DNA of 32,394 nucleotides from a virus (IMGVR_UViG_3300030098_002502:10250-42643), one strand, 5' to 3'; shown: positions 7,469-18,466, counted from the first letter of the stretch. Notes: generated by a model from the letters alone, not told the origin. Translations and numbers: made by a program.

Positions 7469-8069
7469 AACTGCTAGGCGTAATTATGCGTACCAACTAA
7501 AGAAGCGTGAAGCTGATTGGATGCAAACTATCAGCCTTACTAATTTAGAAAGGGTACAATATAAGCAAGGGATTGATGCTAGTAATTTAGGTTTATCCCA
7601 AGTATATGGAGAAATTGAATCTAAATTTGGAGATCAGATTGGTGAAACTTTACAAGCTGATGAATCTAATTGGAAACAATTTTTAGAGAAAAGTGCATCT
7701 TCTAGTTTACAAGCTAGTGGTAGAACAGGTCGATCTATTGATCGTATAAGTACTGCAGATTTAGGTAATTACTTAAGAGAAGGTGCACGTAACGCTTATG
7801 CTTTAACTAGATCTAGAGAAAAATTAGACGCAGCTGGAGCCCAAGCTGTAGCAAAAGCAAGAGCTGAACAAATGAATTTATTTGCTAAAAACAATATTAT
7901 CAAGAACCCTGACTTAGCCCCACCAGCTCCTGTTATGCAAAATGTAGCAGCCGCTAGTCTAATGGATGGTCTGAAAATTGCTGGAAGTATTGCTGGTATT
8001 GCCAGTGGAGTTAGTTCAGTTGGACAAGGTAACACCTTAAAACAAATCTTAGGCGTATTGAAGCAATGA
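7434..8069 (+). CDS. Internal virion protein B (T7 gp14-like), GTG start
   Basis: A 211-aa protein starting at GTG 35 bases before the gp13-like gene ends. It matches T7 gp14 in position, length (T7 196 aa) and architecture: an N-terminal charged coiled-coil region (residues about 5-35), a Gln/Ala-rich middle, and a hydrophobic C-terminal segment (LKIAGSIAGIASGV, near 180-195) suited to membrane insertion. In T7 gp14 is ejected and forms the outer-membrane pore of the DNA-ejection conduit. The stop overlaps the start of the gp15-like gene by four bases. Confidence 0.87.
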   Translation: MCLGAEARAANETARRNYAYQLKKREADWMQTISLTNLERVQYKQGIDASNLGLSQVYGEIESKFGDQIGETLQADESNWKQFLEKSASSSLQASGRTGRSIDRISTADLGNYLREGARNAYALTRSREKLDAAGAQAVAKARAEQMNLFAKNNIIKNPDLAPPAPVMQNVAAASLMDGLKIAGSIAGIASGVSSVGQGNTLKQILGVLKQ

Positions 8070-10423
8070 CAATTGAAAATGATCTTAGTTTAGTTACTAA
8101 TTGGTTAGATCCAATAGAAAAAATTTATGCTAAACAATCCCAACAACGGGAACGCCACCATCAACAATCTCAGCAAGTATGGAAGCAGGAAGAAGCTGCT
8201 ACATTTACTACAGATAAAGCAGTAGCAGCTCTTGAAAGTGTTTCTAAATTATCTTCATCTGCCCGGAAGATATTAAAAGATAGAAACAAAAAGTTAACTC
8301 AACAGTTTGAAGCAGGTTATAAAACTTTACCAGTTGCTACACAAGAGGCAATAGAAAAAGTAGCAATTCAAAAGCAGGATTTATCTAAAGATCGAGTAAA
8401 TTTAATAACCAGATTAAAACAACAGGTTGACCAAGACGGTAAGCGAATAGTATCTGATGAAGCAATTGCTAAAATCAAAAGTTTACACGGGTATAGTGCT
8501 TTACGATTAGACCAAATTATTGGTCAACAAGTATTAGATGGTAGTGTTGCTACATTACGTGAAGAGATTGAAAAGGACTTAGACGTACAGAATGAGTATA
8601 TAGAGGCAAAGAGATTAGGAAGAGTAAGTGACTGGATGGAAGGACGACAACTACAGTATTTATACAATGTTGGTATATTAAATGATGACTTTATAACAAC
8701 AGAATTTTTACCTCAAATTAAAAAGTTTGCTAAAACACAAGCAACTTTAGCTTCTCTTGATTTTAAAACAGCTGAGTTGACTAAGGATGGGGCAACACTA
8801 CTGGCCACTCTTGCAGGTTTTAACAAAGGAGGTAAACTTGATACTCAAATAGGTAAGAATGAATCTGCCCAATGGTTAGCAGATACGCTTAAAGAGACAG
8901 GGGATAGAAAGCAACTCCGTACTTTACTTTATAAGGCAACTCAAACAGAGCACGGTCTAGATGAAAAATTGATAGACGCTATCAAAAAAGGTGTAGTAGA
9001 AGGTCATCCAGCGGCTAAGTTTGGAAAAGATTTGTTAAGTGAAGATGATTGGAAATTTTTAGAACAAGCTAGAAGAGACTTTGATCTAAATAAAATAAAC
9101 AGTGCTAACGAAGCTGTTAAACAACAATTAATAACAGGTGTAGCAGATCTACGAAACGGAGATCCGGTTGACAGGCAATATTTACTTAGTCTGGGAGCCA
9201 GCTATGGCTTAAAAGATACTGCTATATATAAACAACTAGAAAGTTATAATGCTGACAGTCTAAACCCAGTCATTCAACAGGACGAATCTAAAAGAGCTGA
9301 CAGTTTAATTAAGTCAGGTAATTTAGAGGCATTAAAAAACTTTAAAGAGGAAATACAAAATGGTGAAGTATTCAATAGAGTTGAAGCTGAAATTAACAGG
9401 CAAGAAACACTACGAGCAGACTTTGGTTATGATGAAAGATGGATAGATTCTCAAGTCTCTTCATTTATGAACAAATCTTTAGCTAAAAATGAAGATATAC
9501 ACGCTAATGGAGTGGGCGTTCGTAATGATATTTTAGCCAAATTCCAAGAACAATGGACAATATTTTCTAATGAAAAAGACCCACCTAATCCTAATCCCAT
9601 GGAAGCTGCTAGATTGGCAACCTTGGAATACATAGAGAAAAATGGTGGCTTTGCCTCAGGAATTTCGAAAAAGAAGTGGGCGAAGGAGAAGCATAAAGTA
9701 GAAAATGTCGGTAAATTCACCGCTACATCAGATGGTCACTTCGTAGAATTTAACAACCAATCTAAGTTAATTCAAAAAGAGCACCGTGAGAATGTAGAGA
9801 ATCTGGCAATTGTAAATCGTGTAGATACAGCAAAAGAGATTTATGAATATCATACTGAAATAAGTAACAAGCTGAATATAGCTAGTACAGATACGGAAAT
9901 TGAAGGTGATACTACCTTGGAACGCTATCTGAATACTCCTGAAAATATAGTACCTAATGACCAACTACGAGCGATTTTAAAAACTGGTAAGTTCTCACGT
10001 GAATTTTTCACTAAATGTCACCTGCTTCGTGTGGATCCATTTAAAGCACTTTTATCTCAAATAAACGCTGGAATAAAAGCAAAGACTTTAACAGGTATAA
10101 ATAAGCAGACAATGGAGAAATTTAATAAGGCATCACATTCTTTTACAAAAATACTAACTGCTTTAGAAGGTGATCGAGATCTTGTAAATGCAATACTTAG
10201 TTATGGTTTCCCATTATCACCTAATAAAAATGCAAGGGTACTAGCAATACTAGATTCTAAAACCAACCTAGCTAGTCAGGTAGAAACTGCTCATATTGAA
10301 GAGCAAGTTGCTGAATCAACTCCCGAGGGCGTTCAGTTATTAGAAGAAGAACGCAGAGGAAATGTCGAAGGTGTAGACTCTGATCTTAACCCGATACCCT
10401 ACGATAAACTTAAAAACAAATAA
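8066..10423 (+). CDS. Internal virion protein C (T7 gp15-like)
   Basis: A 785-aa, almost entirely helical protein, rich in Lys, Glu and Gln, in the T7 gene 15 position (T7 gp15 747 aa). Coiled-coil character is strongest in the first 60 residues (SQQRERHHQQSQQVWKQEE). In T7 gp15 forms the periplasmic tunnel with gp16 during DNA ejection. The ATG overlaps the end of the gp14-like gene as ATGA. Identification rests on order, size and helical composition, because sequence identity in this family is low. Confidence 0.85.
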   Translation: MTIENDLSLVTNWLDPIEKIYAKQSQQRERHHQQSQQVWKQEEAATFTTDKAVAALESVSKLSSSARKILKDRNKKLTQQFEAGYKTLPVATQEAIEKVAIQKQDLSKDRVNLITRLKQQVDQDGKRIVSDEAIAKIKSLHGYSALRLDQIIGQQVLDGSVATLREEIEKDLDVQNEYIEAKRLGRVSDWMEGRQLQYLYNVGILNDDFITTEFLPQIKKFAKTQATLASLDFKTAELTKDGATLLATLAGFNKGGKLDTQIGKNESAQWLADTLKETGDRKQLRTLLYKATQTEHGLDEKLIDAIKKGVVEGHPAAKFGKDLLSEDDWKFLEQARRDFDLNKINSANEAVKQQLITGVADLRNGDPVDRQYLLSLGASYGLKDTAIYKQLESYNADSLNPVIQQDESKRADSLIKSGNLEALKNFKEEIQNGEVFNRVEAEINRQETLRADFGYDERWIDSQVSSFMNKSLAKNEDIHANGVGVRNDILAKFQEQWTIFSNEKDPPNPNPMEAARLATLEYIEKNGGFASGISKKKWAKEKHKVENVGKFTATSDGHFVEFNNQSKLIQKEHRENVENLAIVNRVDTAKEIYEYHTEISNKLNIASTDTEIEGDTTLERYLNTPENIVPNDQLRAILKTGKFSREFFTKCHLLRVDPFKALLSQINAGIKAKTLTGINKQTMEKFNKASHSFTKILTALEGDRDLVNAILSYGFPLSPNKNARVLAILDSKTNLASQVETAHIEEQVAESTPEGVQLLEEERRGNVEGVDSDLNPIPYDKLKNK

Positions 10424-10431
10424 AAAAAATT

Positions 10432-13400
10432 ATGGATGATTTAGAAAGTACCCTTGGTTCAAGTATAAATCTAGAACTTGACTGGGAGTCAGGTGATGAA
10501 GAATCTACGGAAACTTTAGACTCATCTGAACAACAGGTAGCTCCTACGGGAGATAAATTTGAAGGATTAACAAGGAAAGAAAAGTTTGACCTTGCTGAAC
10601 CTGGTGAATTGATACCAGGTATTGGTAGGAAACCAAGAGAAGGTGTTGGTGGTCTTATACAAGATACTCTCCAAAATACAGCAGAAGGTTTAGCACCAGG
10701 GGTGGGTTTGCTGGATACTGTTATAGATACTATTAATTTTGCCTCACCTAAAGGTATACCAGACATACCTAAAATACCAGAATATGAAGCTAAATCCGTA
10801 CAAGCTGTACGTAATATATCTGGACTTATAATACCATCTCTTGGTCTTAGAAGTATGGCTATTTCAGGAGCTTCTAAACTACAAGCAGCTGGAGGCATAG
10901 GACCAGCGTGGTTAAAATCTTTAGGTAATAGAAAATCATTTGAATATCTAGCTAAGTTTGGTATTGATATTGGTACTTCGGGTTTAGTTGATTATGTAGC
11001 TGAACAAAATCAAAAAGATGATAACTTTTTTGGTACGTTAAAAAAGTATTGGCCTAAAACATTTCAATTTATACCCAATAGTATTGCCACAAACGATGAT
11101 GATACACCAGGAGAAAAACGTGCTAAGAATGTTAATGAAGGTGCTATTTTTGGGATGCTATCAAGTATAGTAGAAGGTGTAGCATACTTAACTAAAGCTG
11201 GTAGAAGTGTAAAACGTACTTCTAAATTTGTACCATCTAAAGAAAATGGTCTAAAAAATATAGATTCATTAACTAAAGATGAGTTCTCAGATATTAAATT
11301 TTCTGAGAATCCTGTAGAAGATCAGGTACTTAGAGGTTATGCACGTAAAGAAAAAGAACTTAACTTACTTAATGAGTATTATGTAAGTAAAGGTGAGCCA
11401 CCTATTGATTGGAATCAATTTGATGAAACTGAAACCTTAGTTCGTACCAAAGATGCTGATGGTATTTATGGTGCTATGGCTGATGCTGCCCAAATTCAAA
11501 ATAATATAGAATCTGCCTGGGGACGAATAGGAAATATTATACATGAAGCTGCACGTAAAGAAGGTATTGAAATTGAAAATTTAGGTAATAGAACTTTAGT
11601 ACGTGAATTAACACAACAAATAAAAGAAGGTGGTGATTTCAGTAAAACCTTAAGATCAGGTACAGTAGTTACCAAACGTATGATAGATAATGCTGGTAAG
11701 AAATTAGCTGCTACACTACTACATCCACGTGTAGAACCTGATGAAATCATAGGTCTTTTAGATAGTTTCAAACGTTCAGTAGATGAATCAGCTGTTAGAA
11801 TTGTAGGTAAAAAAGGTATTAAAGGTGCTATTAAACAGTTAAAAGAAGATATGTTAGATCTTGATGTCCATAAAGCAAGAGCTTATTTAGCTACATCTGA
11901 AGCTGGACAAATATCTGATATGTCTGAAGGTGCTAGATTAATGGAAGAAGGTGATGCAGTAAATCGTGCTGTAGATTTGATGGCTGATAGATTAGAAGTA
12001 TTGATGGTTGAAAAACAATTAGCAAACTTTGAAGCTAATGCAATGTATTCTAATTTTGATGCATGGAAATTAGCTAAAGAAACTGGAGATAAAGAGATTA
12101 TCAATGCTGCAGCTGATACTATTTTAAATAATACTAATAGTCGTTTAACTGAAATAATACCACAAACTAAAGAATGGACTGATACAATTAAAACTGTAGC
12201 TAGAGAAAACCCTCAATTCCTTAAACCTTTATTATTAGCCAATGAATTCACTGATGGTAATGTAGACTCTATGTTTAAATTACATCAATGGGCTGCTAAT
12301 AATTTAGCTGTATTTAAAAAAGCTATTATAGATAGAAATCCTGACGTACCTTCCATTATAAATAAATCAATATGGAGTAATCTATTTAATAGTATGCTAT
12401 CCGCTATGGGAACACCTATGGCAGCTGCTACAGGTAACTTAACTGGTTTAATAGGTAAAGGATCAGCAACGGTCTTTGGTGCAGTTGTAGAAGGTGATCT
12501 AGCTAATGCTAAGAAAGCTATGACAGCACACTTTGCATTAGATAATACTTTAGGACAAGCTTTTGAACATATGAAGTTAGTCTTTAGAAAAGCTTCTACG
12601 AATCCTAAAGATGTTAGTTATGTAATGCGTAGTGACGTTGCTTCTCAAACTGAAAGAGGCTTAACATCACTCAGAGCTTATGCTGATAGTGCAAGTGCAG
12701 AAGGAGAAGATGGTGCTAAAATGTTACTTAGTGTTTTTGATGACTTAGATGCTATTGCTAACGACCCAGTACTAAGGTTTGGTGGTAATGCTATGACAGC
12801 ATTTGATGGATTTACAAGATCAGTCGTAGCTAATACAGAAGCTAAATTTACAGCATTCAATAAACTTGCTCAATCTGGTGATGAGATAACTGAAACTAGC
12901 ATGAAAAAAGCTACCGAGGAAATCTATAATTCATGGTTTGATTCTAATGGTATGATTAGTAATGCTGCTGTTGATGTTGCAACCAGTGAGATAGCATTGA
13001 ATGCTAATTCACCAATTGTAGATGGCTTTAATTGGTTTCTTAAACGATTCCCAGCTGCTAGATCCTTCATATGGTTCCCTAAAACCACTGCAAATGTAAT
13101 AGATACCTTTGGTAAATGGAGTCCAGCTGGTATATTATCTGCTGATCATTATAAAATGTGGGGTCCATTAGGACGTAAACAAATAAGTGAGTTTAGTATA
13201 GATGAAATTACTGAAATTCTAACAAGTAAAGGTAAACCAGTTGATGAATTTGCTTATCAAACTTTTGAAATGCTTCGTTATGAAATTAAAGGTAAAGCAG
13301 CTATAGGTAGTTTAGCTGTCACTATGGCAGGGTTTGCTGCTCTTGGTGATAGATGTACAGGTACTGGCCATTATGATAAAGCTAGGCAAAGGCAAAGAAT

Positions 13401-14409
13401 ACGGAGTGGTTGGAAAGGTAAAACATGTAAAGTACCAGGTACTAATAAAGTAGTTAGTTATGAATGGATGGGACCAATAGGTGATTGGTTAGCTTTAACT
13501 ATTGATGTAATAGATAACTTTGATAGTTTATCTAGTGCAGTACAGGAAGATTTATTTAATAAATTAACATTTGTACTAGGTTCTGCTATAACAAATAGAT
13601 CAACATTATCTCAACTTGAACCTATGTTCGATGTAATGCAAGGTAATGGCGCTGCAGCTAGTAGATGGGCTTCAAGTTTCCTTAATACTCTGGTACCACT
13701 AGGTGGTTTAAGAAATGAATTGGGTAAAATCCTGTATCCACAACTTAGACAAATACGTTCAGAATTAACAAGTCAACTTCGTAATAGAAATGCATGGTTA
13801 GATGCATTCGATCCTGACCGTGCTTTACCAGATTTAGTAGATCCGATTGATGGTAAACGTATAGGTTATCAAGAGAATTGGTTTATACGTGCATTCAACA
13901 GAGGACCATTGAAAATCCATGATAAGCCATCTAAAGAACGCCAATTCTTAATTGATATTGAATTCAATAGTTCACCTACTATGAATTTAAGTCAGAATGG
14001 AGCTGTCTTAGAAAACCATGAGATATCTGCTATCAATAGTAAGATAGGTGAAATGGGTCTCTATCAAGATGCAATACGTGAAATTATGAGAGATGCTAAT
14101 AGATTAACTTATACTGATGCTACTGGTAAAACTTATAAAGGTTTTGTTAATATTATACAAGCTCAAAGACGAGGTATGATTCCATCTGATATTTTAGATA
14201 CTGCTAAATATGCAAATATTTATAGTCGATTAAGAACTGCATACGCTGAAGCTAAACGAGTAGCTGAAAATCAGTTAGATGACACAATGTTAGCTGGTAT
14301 TAGAGCACGTGAATATGATCTACAAAATTCTGAGTATAACCAAAAACTTGGTGATATAGATCAGGTAAAAGAGGATGCTTATCCTGAATACATATTACAA
14401 AATAAATAA
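10432..14409 (+). CDS. Internal virion protein D (T7 gp16-like, no transglycosylase domain)
   Basis: A 1325-aa protein, the size of T7 gp16 (1318 aa) and in the same position. The C-terminal third has segments typical of this family, including KVVSYEWMGPIGDWLALTID near residue 1010 and Ala-rich hydrophobic helices (around 960-975). T7 gp16 begins with a soluble lytic transglycosylase domain of about 150 residues. Here residues 1-50 are strongly acidic (LDWESGDEESTETLDSS) and no transglycosylase catalytic motif is visible, so cell-wall cutting during entry must be done by another protein or is dispensable. Only eight bases separate it from the gp15-like gene. Confidence 0.88.
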   Translation: MDDLESTLGSSINLELDWESGDEESTETLDSSEQQVAPTGDKFEGLTRKEKFDLAEPGELIPGIGRKPREGVGGLIQDTLQNTAEGLAPGVGLLDTVIDTINFASPKGIPDIPKIPEYEAKSVQAVRNISGLIIPSLGLRSMAISGASKLQAAGGIGPAWLKSLGNRKSFEYLAKFGIDIGTSGLVDYVAEQNQKDDNFFGTLKKYWPKTFQFIPNSIATNDDDTPGEKRAKNVNEGAIFGMLSSIVEGVAYLTKAGRSVKRTSKFVPSKENGLKNIDSLTKDEFSDIKFSENPVEDQVLRGYARKEKELNLLNEYYVSKGEPPIDWNQFDETETLVRTKDADGIYGAMADAAQIQNNIESAWGRIGNIIHEAARKEGIEIENLGNRTLVRELTQQIKEGGDFSKTLRSGTVVTKRMIDNAGKKLAATLLHPRVEPDEIIGLLDSFKRSVDESAVRIVGKKGIKGAIKQLKEDMLDLDVHKARAYLATSEAGQISDMSEGARLMEEGDAVNRAVDLMADRLEVLMVEKQLANFEANAMYSNFDAWKLAKETGDKEIINAAADTILNNTNSRLTEIIPQTKEWTDTIKTVARENPQFLKPLLLANEFTDGNVDSMFKLHQWAANNLAVFKKAIIDRNPDVPSIINKSIWSNLFNSMLSAMGTPMAAATGNLTGLIGKGSATVFGAVVEGDLANAKKAMTAHFALDNTLGQAFEHMKLVFRKASTNPKDVSYVMRSDVASQTERGLTSLRAYADSASAEGEDGAKMLLSVFDDLDAIANDPVLRFGGNAMTAFDGFTRSVVANTEAKFTAFNKLAQSGDEITETSMKKATEEIYNSWFDSNGMISNAAVDVATSEIALNANSPIVDGFNWFLKRFPAARSFIWFPKTTANVIDTFGKWSPAGILSADHYKMWGPLGRKQISEFSIDEITEILTSKGKPVDEFAYQTFEMLRYEIKGKAAIGSLAVTMAGFAALGDRCTGTGHYDKARQRQRIRSGWKGKTCKVPGTNKVVSYEWMGPIGDWLALTIDVIDNFDSLSSAVQEDLFNKLTFVLGSAITNRSTLSQLEPMFDVMQGNGAAASRWASSFLNTLVPLGGLRNELGKILYPQLRQIRSELTSQLRNRNAWLDAFDPDRALPDLVDPIDGKRIGYQENWFIRAFNRGPLKIHDKPSKERQFLIDIEFNSSPTMNLSQNGAVLENHEISAINSKIGEMGLYQDAIREIMRDANRLTYTDATGKTYKGFVNIIQAQRRGMIPSDILDTAKYANIYSRLRTAYAEAKRVAENQLDDTMLAGIRAREYDLQNSEYNQKLGDIDQVKEDAYPEYILQNK

Positions 14410-14411
14410 CC

Positions 14412-15506
14412 ATGGCAACAGAAGTAAGTTACAATGGGACTGGATCACAAACTACGTTTAACATTACATTCCCATATATTACATCAACAGATGTTAAAGT
14501 TTCTGTAGGTGGGACAACTCAATCTACAAGTGCTTATACAGTTAATGCATCGAACCAGGTTGTTTTTAATACAGCACCAGCTTCAGGAACTTCTAATGTA
14601 CGACTCTTTAGAGTTACGGATATTACACAAGCCTTAGCAACTTATACCGTAGGGTCTGCAATTTCTGCTCAAGACTTAAATGACAATCAATTACAAGTAT
14701 TATATTCATTACAAGAAGCTGATACAGTTACAGCAAGTGGTGTCGGATTACCATTAACTGCTACAAGTAAAGGTGATATAGCTGTTAATGCAACGAATGA
14801 TTGGGTAATTAATACTAATGCTGTTGAGAAGTCAATGATGGCTGATAATAGTGTTGGTACAAGTGAAATTGAAACAAATGCAGTCACTGCAAATGAATTA
14901 GCTGATAATGCTGTAGATACAAATGCTATTGTGGCTAATGCAGTTACTTTAGCAAAGCTAGCTACTGCCACGTTAACCTCAATACAAACTACATATAGTA
15001 ATCCTGTTGGCACTGTTATCTGGTATGCTGGAACAAGTGCTCCTGGAGGATATTTAAAATGTAATGGTGATGCTATTGCTAATGGTAGTGGTACTACACA
15101 AAGTATAACAGCAGATTTCTCAGCATTATATGCAGTAGTAGGAGCTAATCTACCGGATTTAAGAGGAGAATTTGTCAGAGGTTGGGATGATGGTAAGGGT
15201 ACTGATAGTGGAAGATCTATTAGAAGTACACAAACAGATCAAAATAAACAACATAATCACTCTGCTACATCTAGTTCTGCAGTAACAGACCCAGGACATA
15301 CCCACACTTGGAGTAGGCAAGATAGTCAAAATGACGCAAATTATCGTCCTTGGCCTGCAAGTAATAATGACGTAGCAGAGAATGTTGTAAATACTGGATC
15401 AAACACAACAGGTATATCAGTAGCAACTACAACAACAATAGCAAACGAAGGTGGAACAGATGCAAGACCACGAAACGTGGCTCTTTTAGCCTGTATTAAA
15501 TATTAA
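14412..15506 (+). CDS. Tail fibre with T7 gp17-type N-terminus and collar domain
   Basis: A 364-aa protein. Residues 1-110 are the T7 gp17 N-terminal attachment domain (FNITFPYITSTDVKVSVGG, then RVTDITQALATYTVGSAISA and DLNDNQLQ), which binds the nozzle. Residues about 130-190 are an Ala/Asn/Asp repeat (DNSVGTSEIETNAVTANELA) typical of trimeric fibre shafts. From about 195 comes a phage tail-collar-like domain (PVGTVIWYAGTSAPGGYLKC, LPDLRGEFVRGWDDG, QNKQHNHSA), ending in RPRNVALLACIKY. It is shorter than T7 gp17 (553 aa). It is the first gene of the adhesin cassette, immediately after the gp16-like gene. Confidence 0.93.
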   Translation: MATEVSYNGTGSQTTFNITFPYITSTDVKVSVGGTTQSTSAYTVNASNQVVFNTAPASGTSNVRLFRVTDITQALATYTVGSAISAQDLNDNQLQVLYSLQEADTVTASGVGLPLTATSKGDIAVNATNDWVINTNAVEKSMMADNSVGTSEIETNAVTANELADNAVDTNAIVANAVTLAKLATATLTSIQTTYSNPVGTVIWYAGTSAPGGYLKCNGDAIANGSGTTQSITADFSALYAVVGANLPDLRGEFVRGWDDGKGTDSGRSIRSTQTDQNKQHNHSATSSSAVTDPGHTHTWSRQDSQNDANYRPWPASNNDVAENVVNTGSNTTGISVATTTTIANEGGTDARPRNVALLACIKY

Positions 15507-15518
15507 AAAGGATGATTA

Positions 15519-17969
15519 ATGGCTTCAACAAATTCAACTGACGATTATACAGGAGATGGTTCTAAAGGTGTAGCTGGCGCAGCTCAGTTAACTTTTAATT
15601 TCCCGTATCTAAAAACTGAAGATGTAAAGGTTCAATTAAATGGTGCAACCTTAGCAACAACTAAATATACATTCCCAACAGCCACAACCATCCAATTCAA
15701 TGCGCTTGGAGGATCACCCACAACATTAGAAAGCAATACACAAGAATCAAATGGTGCTCCAAAATCTGGAGTAAAAATACTCTTTTTTAGAGAGACTAAT
15801 GTAGATACAGCACAAGCAATATTCTCAGCGGGATCTGCTTATAGAGCTTCAGACTTGAATAATAATCAAGATCAAACACTCTATCTTCATCAAGAAGTTG
15901 CTGATGCTGCTAACCCTAAATATAGAGACGCAGTTGTTAGCGGTACTGGAGTACCAGCTGCAACATTAGGTAGAGAAGGTGATATCTTTATTGATACAAC
16001 AAATGATAATATTTATGGACCTAAAACTAATGCTACTTGGGGATCTGCTACAACTTTAATAGGAAGTACAGGTTCTCAAGGGGCAACAGGCGCTACTGGT
16101 GCTCAAGGTGCTACTGGAGCTACTGGAGCTACTGGACCTCAAGGTGCTACTGGAGCAACAGGTCCTGCAGGTAAATCAATACTACATGGATCTGGTGCAC
16201 CAACTGGAGGTAATGATGGTGATTTCTGGATAGATACTTCTAATAATCGTTTATATGGACCTAAGGCTTCAGGTAATTGGCCCGGTAGTTATACTTCATT
16301 AATTGGTCCAACTGGACCTCAAGGTGCTCAAGGTACTACAGGTGCAACTGGATCTCAAGGTGCCCAAGGACCTCAAGGTGCACAAGGTCCTCAAGGTGCA
16401 ACAGGTGCAACAGGTGCAACGGGACCAGCTGGTTCAGTGAGTGATGGTGATAAAGGTGATATAACCGTCTCTAGTAGTGGTGCAACATGGACGATAGATA
16501 ATAATGTTATTACAACAGCTAAGATAGCAGATGAAAATGTAACACTTGCTAAGTTAGAACATGGTGATGGATCTAGTAATGGTAAATTCCTAAGATCAAA
16601 TAATGGTGCTGATCCTACTTGGGAAACAGTTAGTACATCAACCGAAGGTGAAGATGTTACATCCACTACTAATAGTAATGAATCTAATACTAAATTCTTA
16701 AGAGCAGATGGTGATGGAACTTGTTCGTGGCAAGTACCACCTGATACAAACACAACCTATTCAGTAGGAGATGGTGGTCTTACACAGAATAATTTTACTA
16801 ATACTCTTAAGACAAAACTAGATGGTATTGCAGCCTCTGCAAATAACTATGCTATATCTTCTGATTTATTAGATGAAGATAATATGGCTAGTGATTCTGC
16901 AACAAAAGTAGCTAGTCAACAATCAATTAAAGCATATGTAGATTCTCAAACCAGTGATATAACAGTACAAGAGGAAGGCTCTGCCTTATCTACAGCTGCT
17001 ACTACTTTAAATTTTGTTGGTACTGGCGTAACAGCAACAGGCTCTGGTACTACTAAAACAATTACAATTCCTGGAGGAACTGCTAATCATACAATCTTAA
17101 CTTTAAGGAATTCAGCTAATAATGGAGCCGCAACTCTAACTAATACAGATTTCACATTAGTCACATCTGGTACTACTACTGCAAAAGCAGTATCATCAGC
17201 ACAACAATTAATTGTCAGTGTTAATGGTGTTATTCAAAAACCAAACGCAGGTAGTACAATAAGTGGATCTGATGAAGGATTCTGTATAGATACAGGAACT
17301 ACTGGTAGAATTAAATTTGCTACAGCTCCTGGTGCTAGTGCTAGTATATTTATTGTATTAAATGGAGATGCTGTTGATGTTGGTACTCCAAGTGATAATA
17401 CAGTTAATTTAGATCAATTAGCACATGCTACTTCAGGTGATATACTTTATTATGGAGCTAGTGGTGTACCGTTTAGATTAGCTAAAGGTTCAGATGGACA
17501 GGTACTAAAATTAGCTAGTGGTTTACCTTCATGGGCTGCTGATACTGATACAACATATTCAGTGGGAGACGGTGGTTTAACTCAGAATAATTTTACTAAT
17601 ACACTTAAAACTAAACTTGATGGTATTGCAACATCTGCTAATAACTATACACACCCTAACCACTCTGGAGAAGTAACATCTACAGCTGATGGTGCTACAG
17701 TTATTGCAGATGATACAGTGGATGAAGCAAATCTAAAAGTAAGTAATGCACCTACTAATGGATACGTCTTAACAGCTAGATCAGGTAATACTGGAGGTAT
17801 GACTTGGGAAGAGGCACAAGGTGGTACTACTGCAATTTTAGAACATCCTCATACTTTAGCAGCAAATCATACCATTACTGCAGGTAATAACGGCTTAGTA
17901 GCTGGACCGTTCTCAACAGGTAGCTACACATTAACGATCCCTAGTGGGTCAGTATTCACGGTGGTATAA
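15519..17969 (+). CDS. Tail fibre with T7-type N-terminus and collagen-like repeats
   Basis: An 816-aa protein with a good ribosome-binding site (AAGGA, nine bases before ATG). Residues 1-140 again form a gp17-type attachment domain ([38 protein letters not shown]). Two collagen-like Gly-X-Y blocks lie at about 182-218 and 263-305. Each is preceded by a similar module of the form [17 protein letters not shown] later 32-residue unit ([19 protein letters not shown]...) occurs twice. The C-terminus ([15 protein letters not shown]) looks like a trimer cap. Two genes with the same attachment domain suggest either a branched fibre or alternative adhesins. Confidence 0.92.
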   Translation: MASTNSTDDYTGDGSKGVAGAAQLTFNFPYLKTEDVKVQLNGATLATTKYTFPTATTIQFNALGGSPTTLESNTQESNGAPKSGVKILFFRETNVDTAQAIFSAGSAYRASDLNNNQDQTLYLHQEVADAANPKYRDAVVSGTGVPAATLGREGDIFIDTTNDNIYGPKTNATWGSATTLIGSTGSQGATGATGAQGATGATGATGPQGATGATGPAGKSILHGSGAPTGGNDGDFWIDTSNNRLYGPKASGNWPGSYTSLIGPTGPQGAQGTTGATGSQGAQGPQGAQGPQGATGATGATGPAGSVSDGDKGDITVSSSGATWTIDNNVITTAKIADENVTLAKLEHGDGSSNGKFLRSNNGADPTWETVSTSTEGEDVTSTTNSNESNTKFLRADGDGTCSWQVPPDTNTTYSVGDGGLTQNNFTNTLKTKLDGIAASANNYAISSDLLDEDNMASDSATKVASQQSIKAYVDSQTSDITVQEEGSALSTAATTLNFVGTGVTATGSGTTKTITIPGGTANHTILTLRNSANNGAATLTNTDFTLVTSGTTTAKAVSSAQQLIVSVNGVIQKPNAGSTISGSDEGFCIDTGTTGRIKFATAPGASASIFIVLNGDAVDVGTPSDNTVNLDQLAHATSGDILYYGASGVPFRLAKGSDGQVLKLASGLPSWAADTDTTYSVGDGGLTQNNFTNTLKTKLDGIATSANNYTHPNHSGEVTSTADGATVIADDTVDEANLKVSNAPTNGYVLTARSGNTGGMTWEEAQGGTTAILEHPHTLAANHTITAGNNGLVAGPFSTGSYTLTIPSGSVFTVV
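16062..16433 (+). repeat. Two collagen-like (Gly-X-Y)n blocks
   Basis: In-frame triplet repeats dominated by GGT/GGA-GCT-ACT and GGT-CCT-CAA run from 16062 to 16172 and from 16305 to 16433. They are separated by a non-repetitive 44-residue module. They would form triple-helical rods in a trimeric fibre. GGA is frequent here, the codon read by the phage tRNA-Gly(UCC). Confidence 0.9.
16755..16850 (+). repeat. Copy 1 of a duplicated 32-residue fibre unit
   Basis: It encodes [19 protein letters not shown] followed by [13 protein letters not shown]. The same unit with one amino-acid change recurs at 17553-17648, about 800 bases downstream in the same gene. Many synonymous differences between the copies (for example AGGAGATGG against GGGAGACGG) show that the duplication is old and kept by selection on the protein. 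Confidence 0.85.
17553..17648 (+). repeat. Copy 2 of the duplicated 32-residue fibre unit
   Basis: The protein sequence is nearly identical to the 16755-16850 unit (Ala to Thr before SANNY), with third-position differences throughout. It leads into a [19 protein letters not shown] segment, a motif common in phage fibre shafts. Confidence 0.85.
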
Positions 17970-17971
17970 CT

Positions 17972-18466
17972 ATGGCAATTACATTAAACGGAACAACAAA
18001 CGTTATAACTCCGACAACTGCTGTTCAACCAACAGGGGGAATCCTTCAAGTAGTTGAAGGTACGACACAAAGTAGAGTGACCATTGATAGTGGAACTGGT
18101 AGTTGGGTAGATACTAACTTAAGTTGTTCAATAACGCCTAGTGCAACAAGCAGCAAAGTGCTTGTAATGGTGAATGGAACACTATTTACAGGATCTACAT
18201 CTTCTGCTGCTGCAACAATATTTAGAGGTGGAACAGGCGGAACAAATATAGGAAATGCAACTAGAGGTCTTTATACAGGTAATAACGGTATCGAAGGAGT
18301 CATGGGATGCAACATGATTAAATTAGATTCTCCTTCTACAACTTCAGCTACAGAATATCTAGTTAAAATTATGAGAGTATGGGCTGGAGCTGGTGGTGAT
18401 ACTATGTTTCCAAGTGCTAATAGCTCTGAAATCGCTTCAATCGTACTAATGGAGATTGCAGGATGA
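17972..18466 (+). CDS. Putative fibre/adhesin subunit, copy A of a paralogous pair
   Basis: A 164-aa Thr/Ser/Gly-rich protein starting three bases after the collagen-like fibre gene. From residue 23 it follows the pattern GGILQVV...WVDTNLSCSITPSATSSKVLVMV and ends SIVLMEIAG. The next gene has the same order of elements. The composition and ending are typical of receptor-facing fibre modules in cyanophages. No catalytic motif is present. It overlaps the next gene as ATGA. A structural or adhesin role is inferred from context and composition. Confidence 0.7.
   Translation: MAITLNGTTNVITPTTAVQPTGGILQVVEGTTQSRVTIDSGTGSWVDTNLSCSITPSATSSKVLVMVNGTLFTGSTSSAAATIFRGGTGGTNIGNATRGLYTGNNGIEGVMGCNMIKLDSPSTTSATEYLVKIMRVWAGAGGDTMFPSANSSEIASIVLMEIAG

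Noticed and set aside
16062-16433. Short regular repeats resembling a CRISPR array
   Set aside because: The periodicity is three codons in frame, encoding collagen-like Gly-X-Y triplets. There are no spacers.
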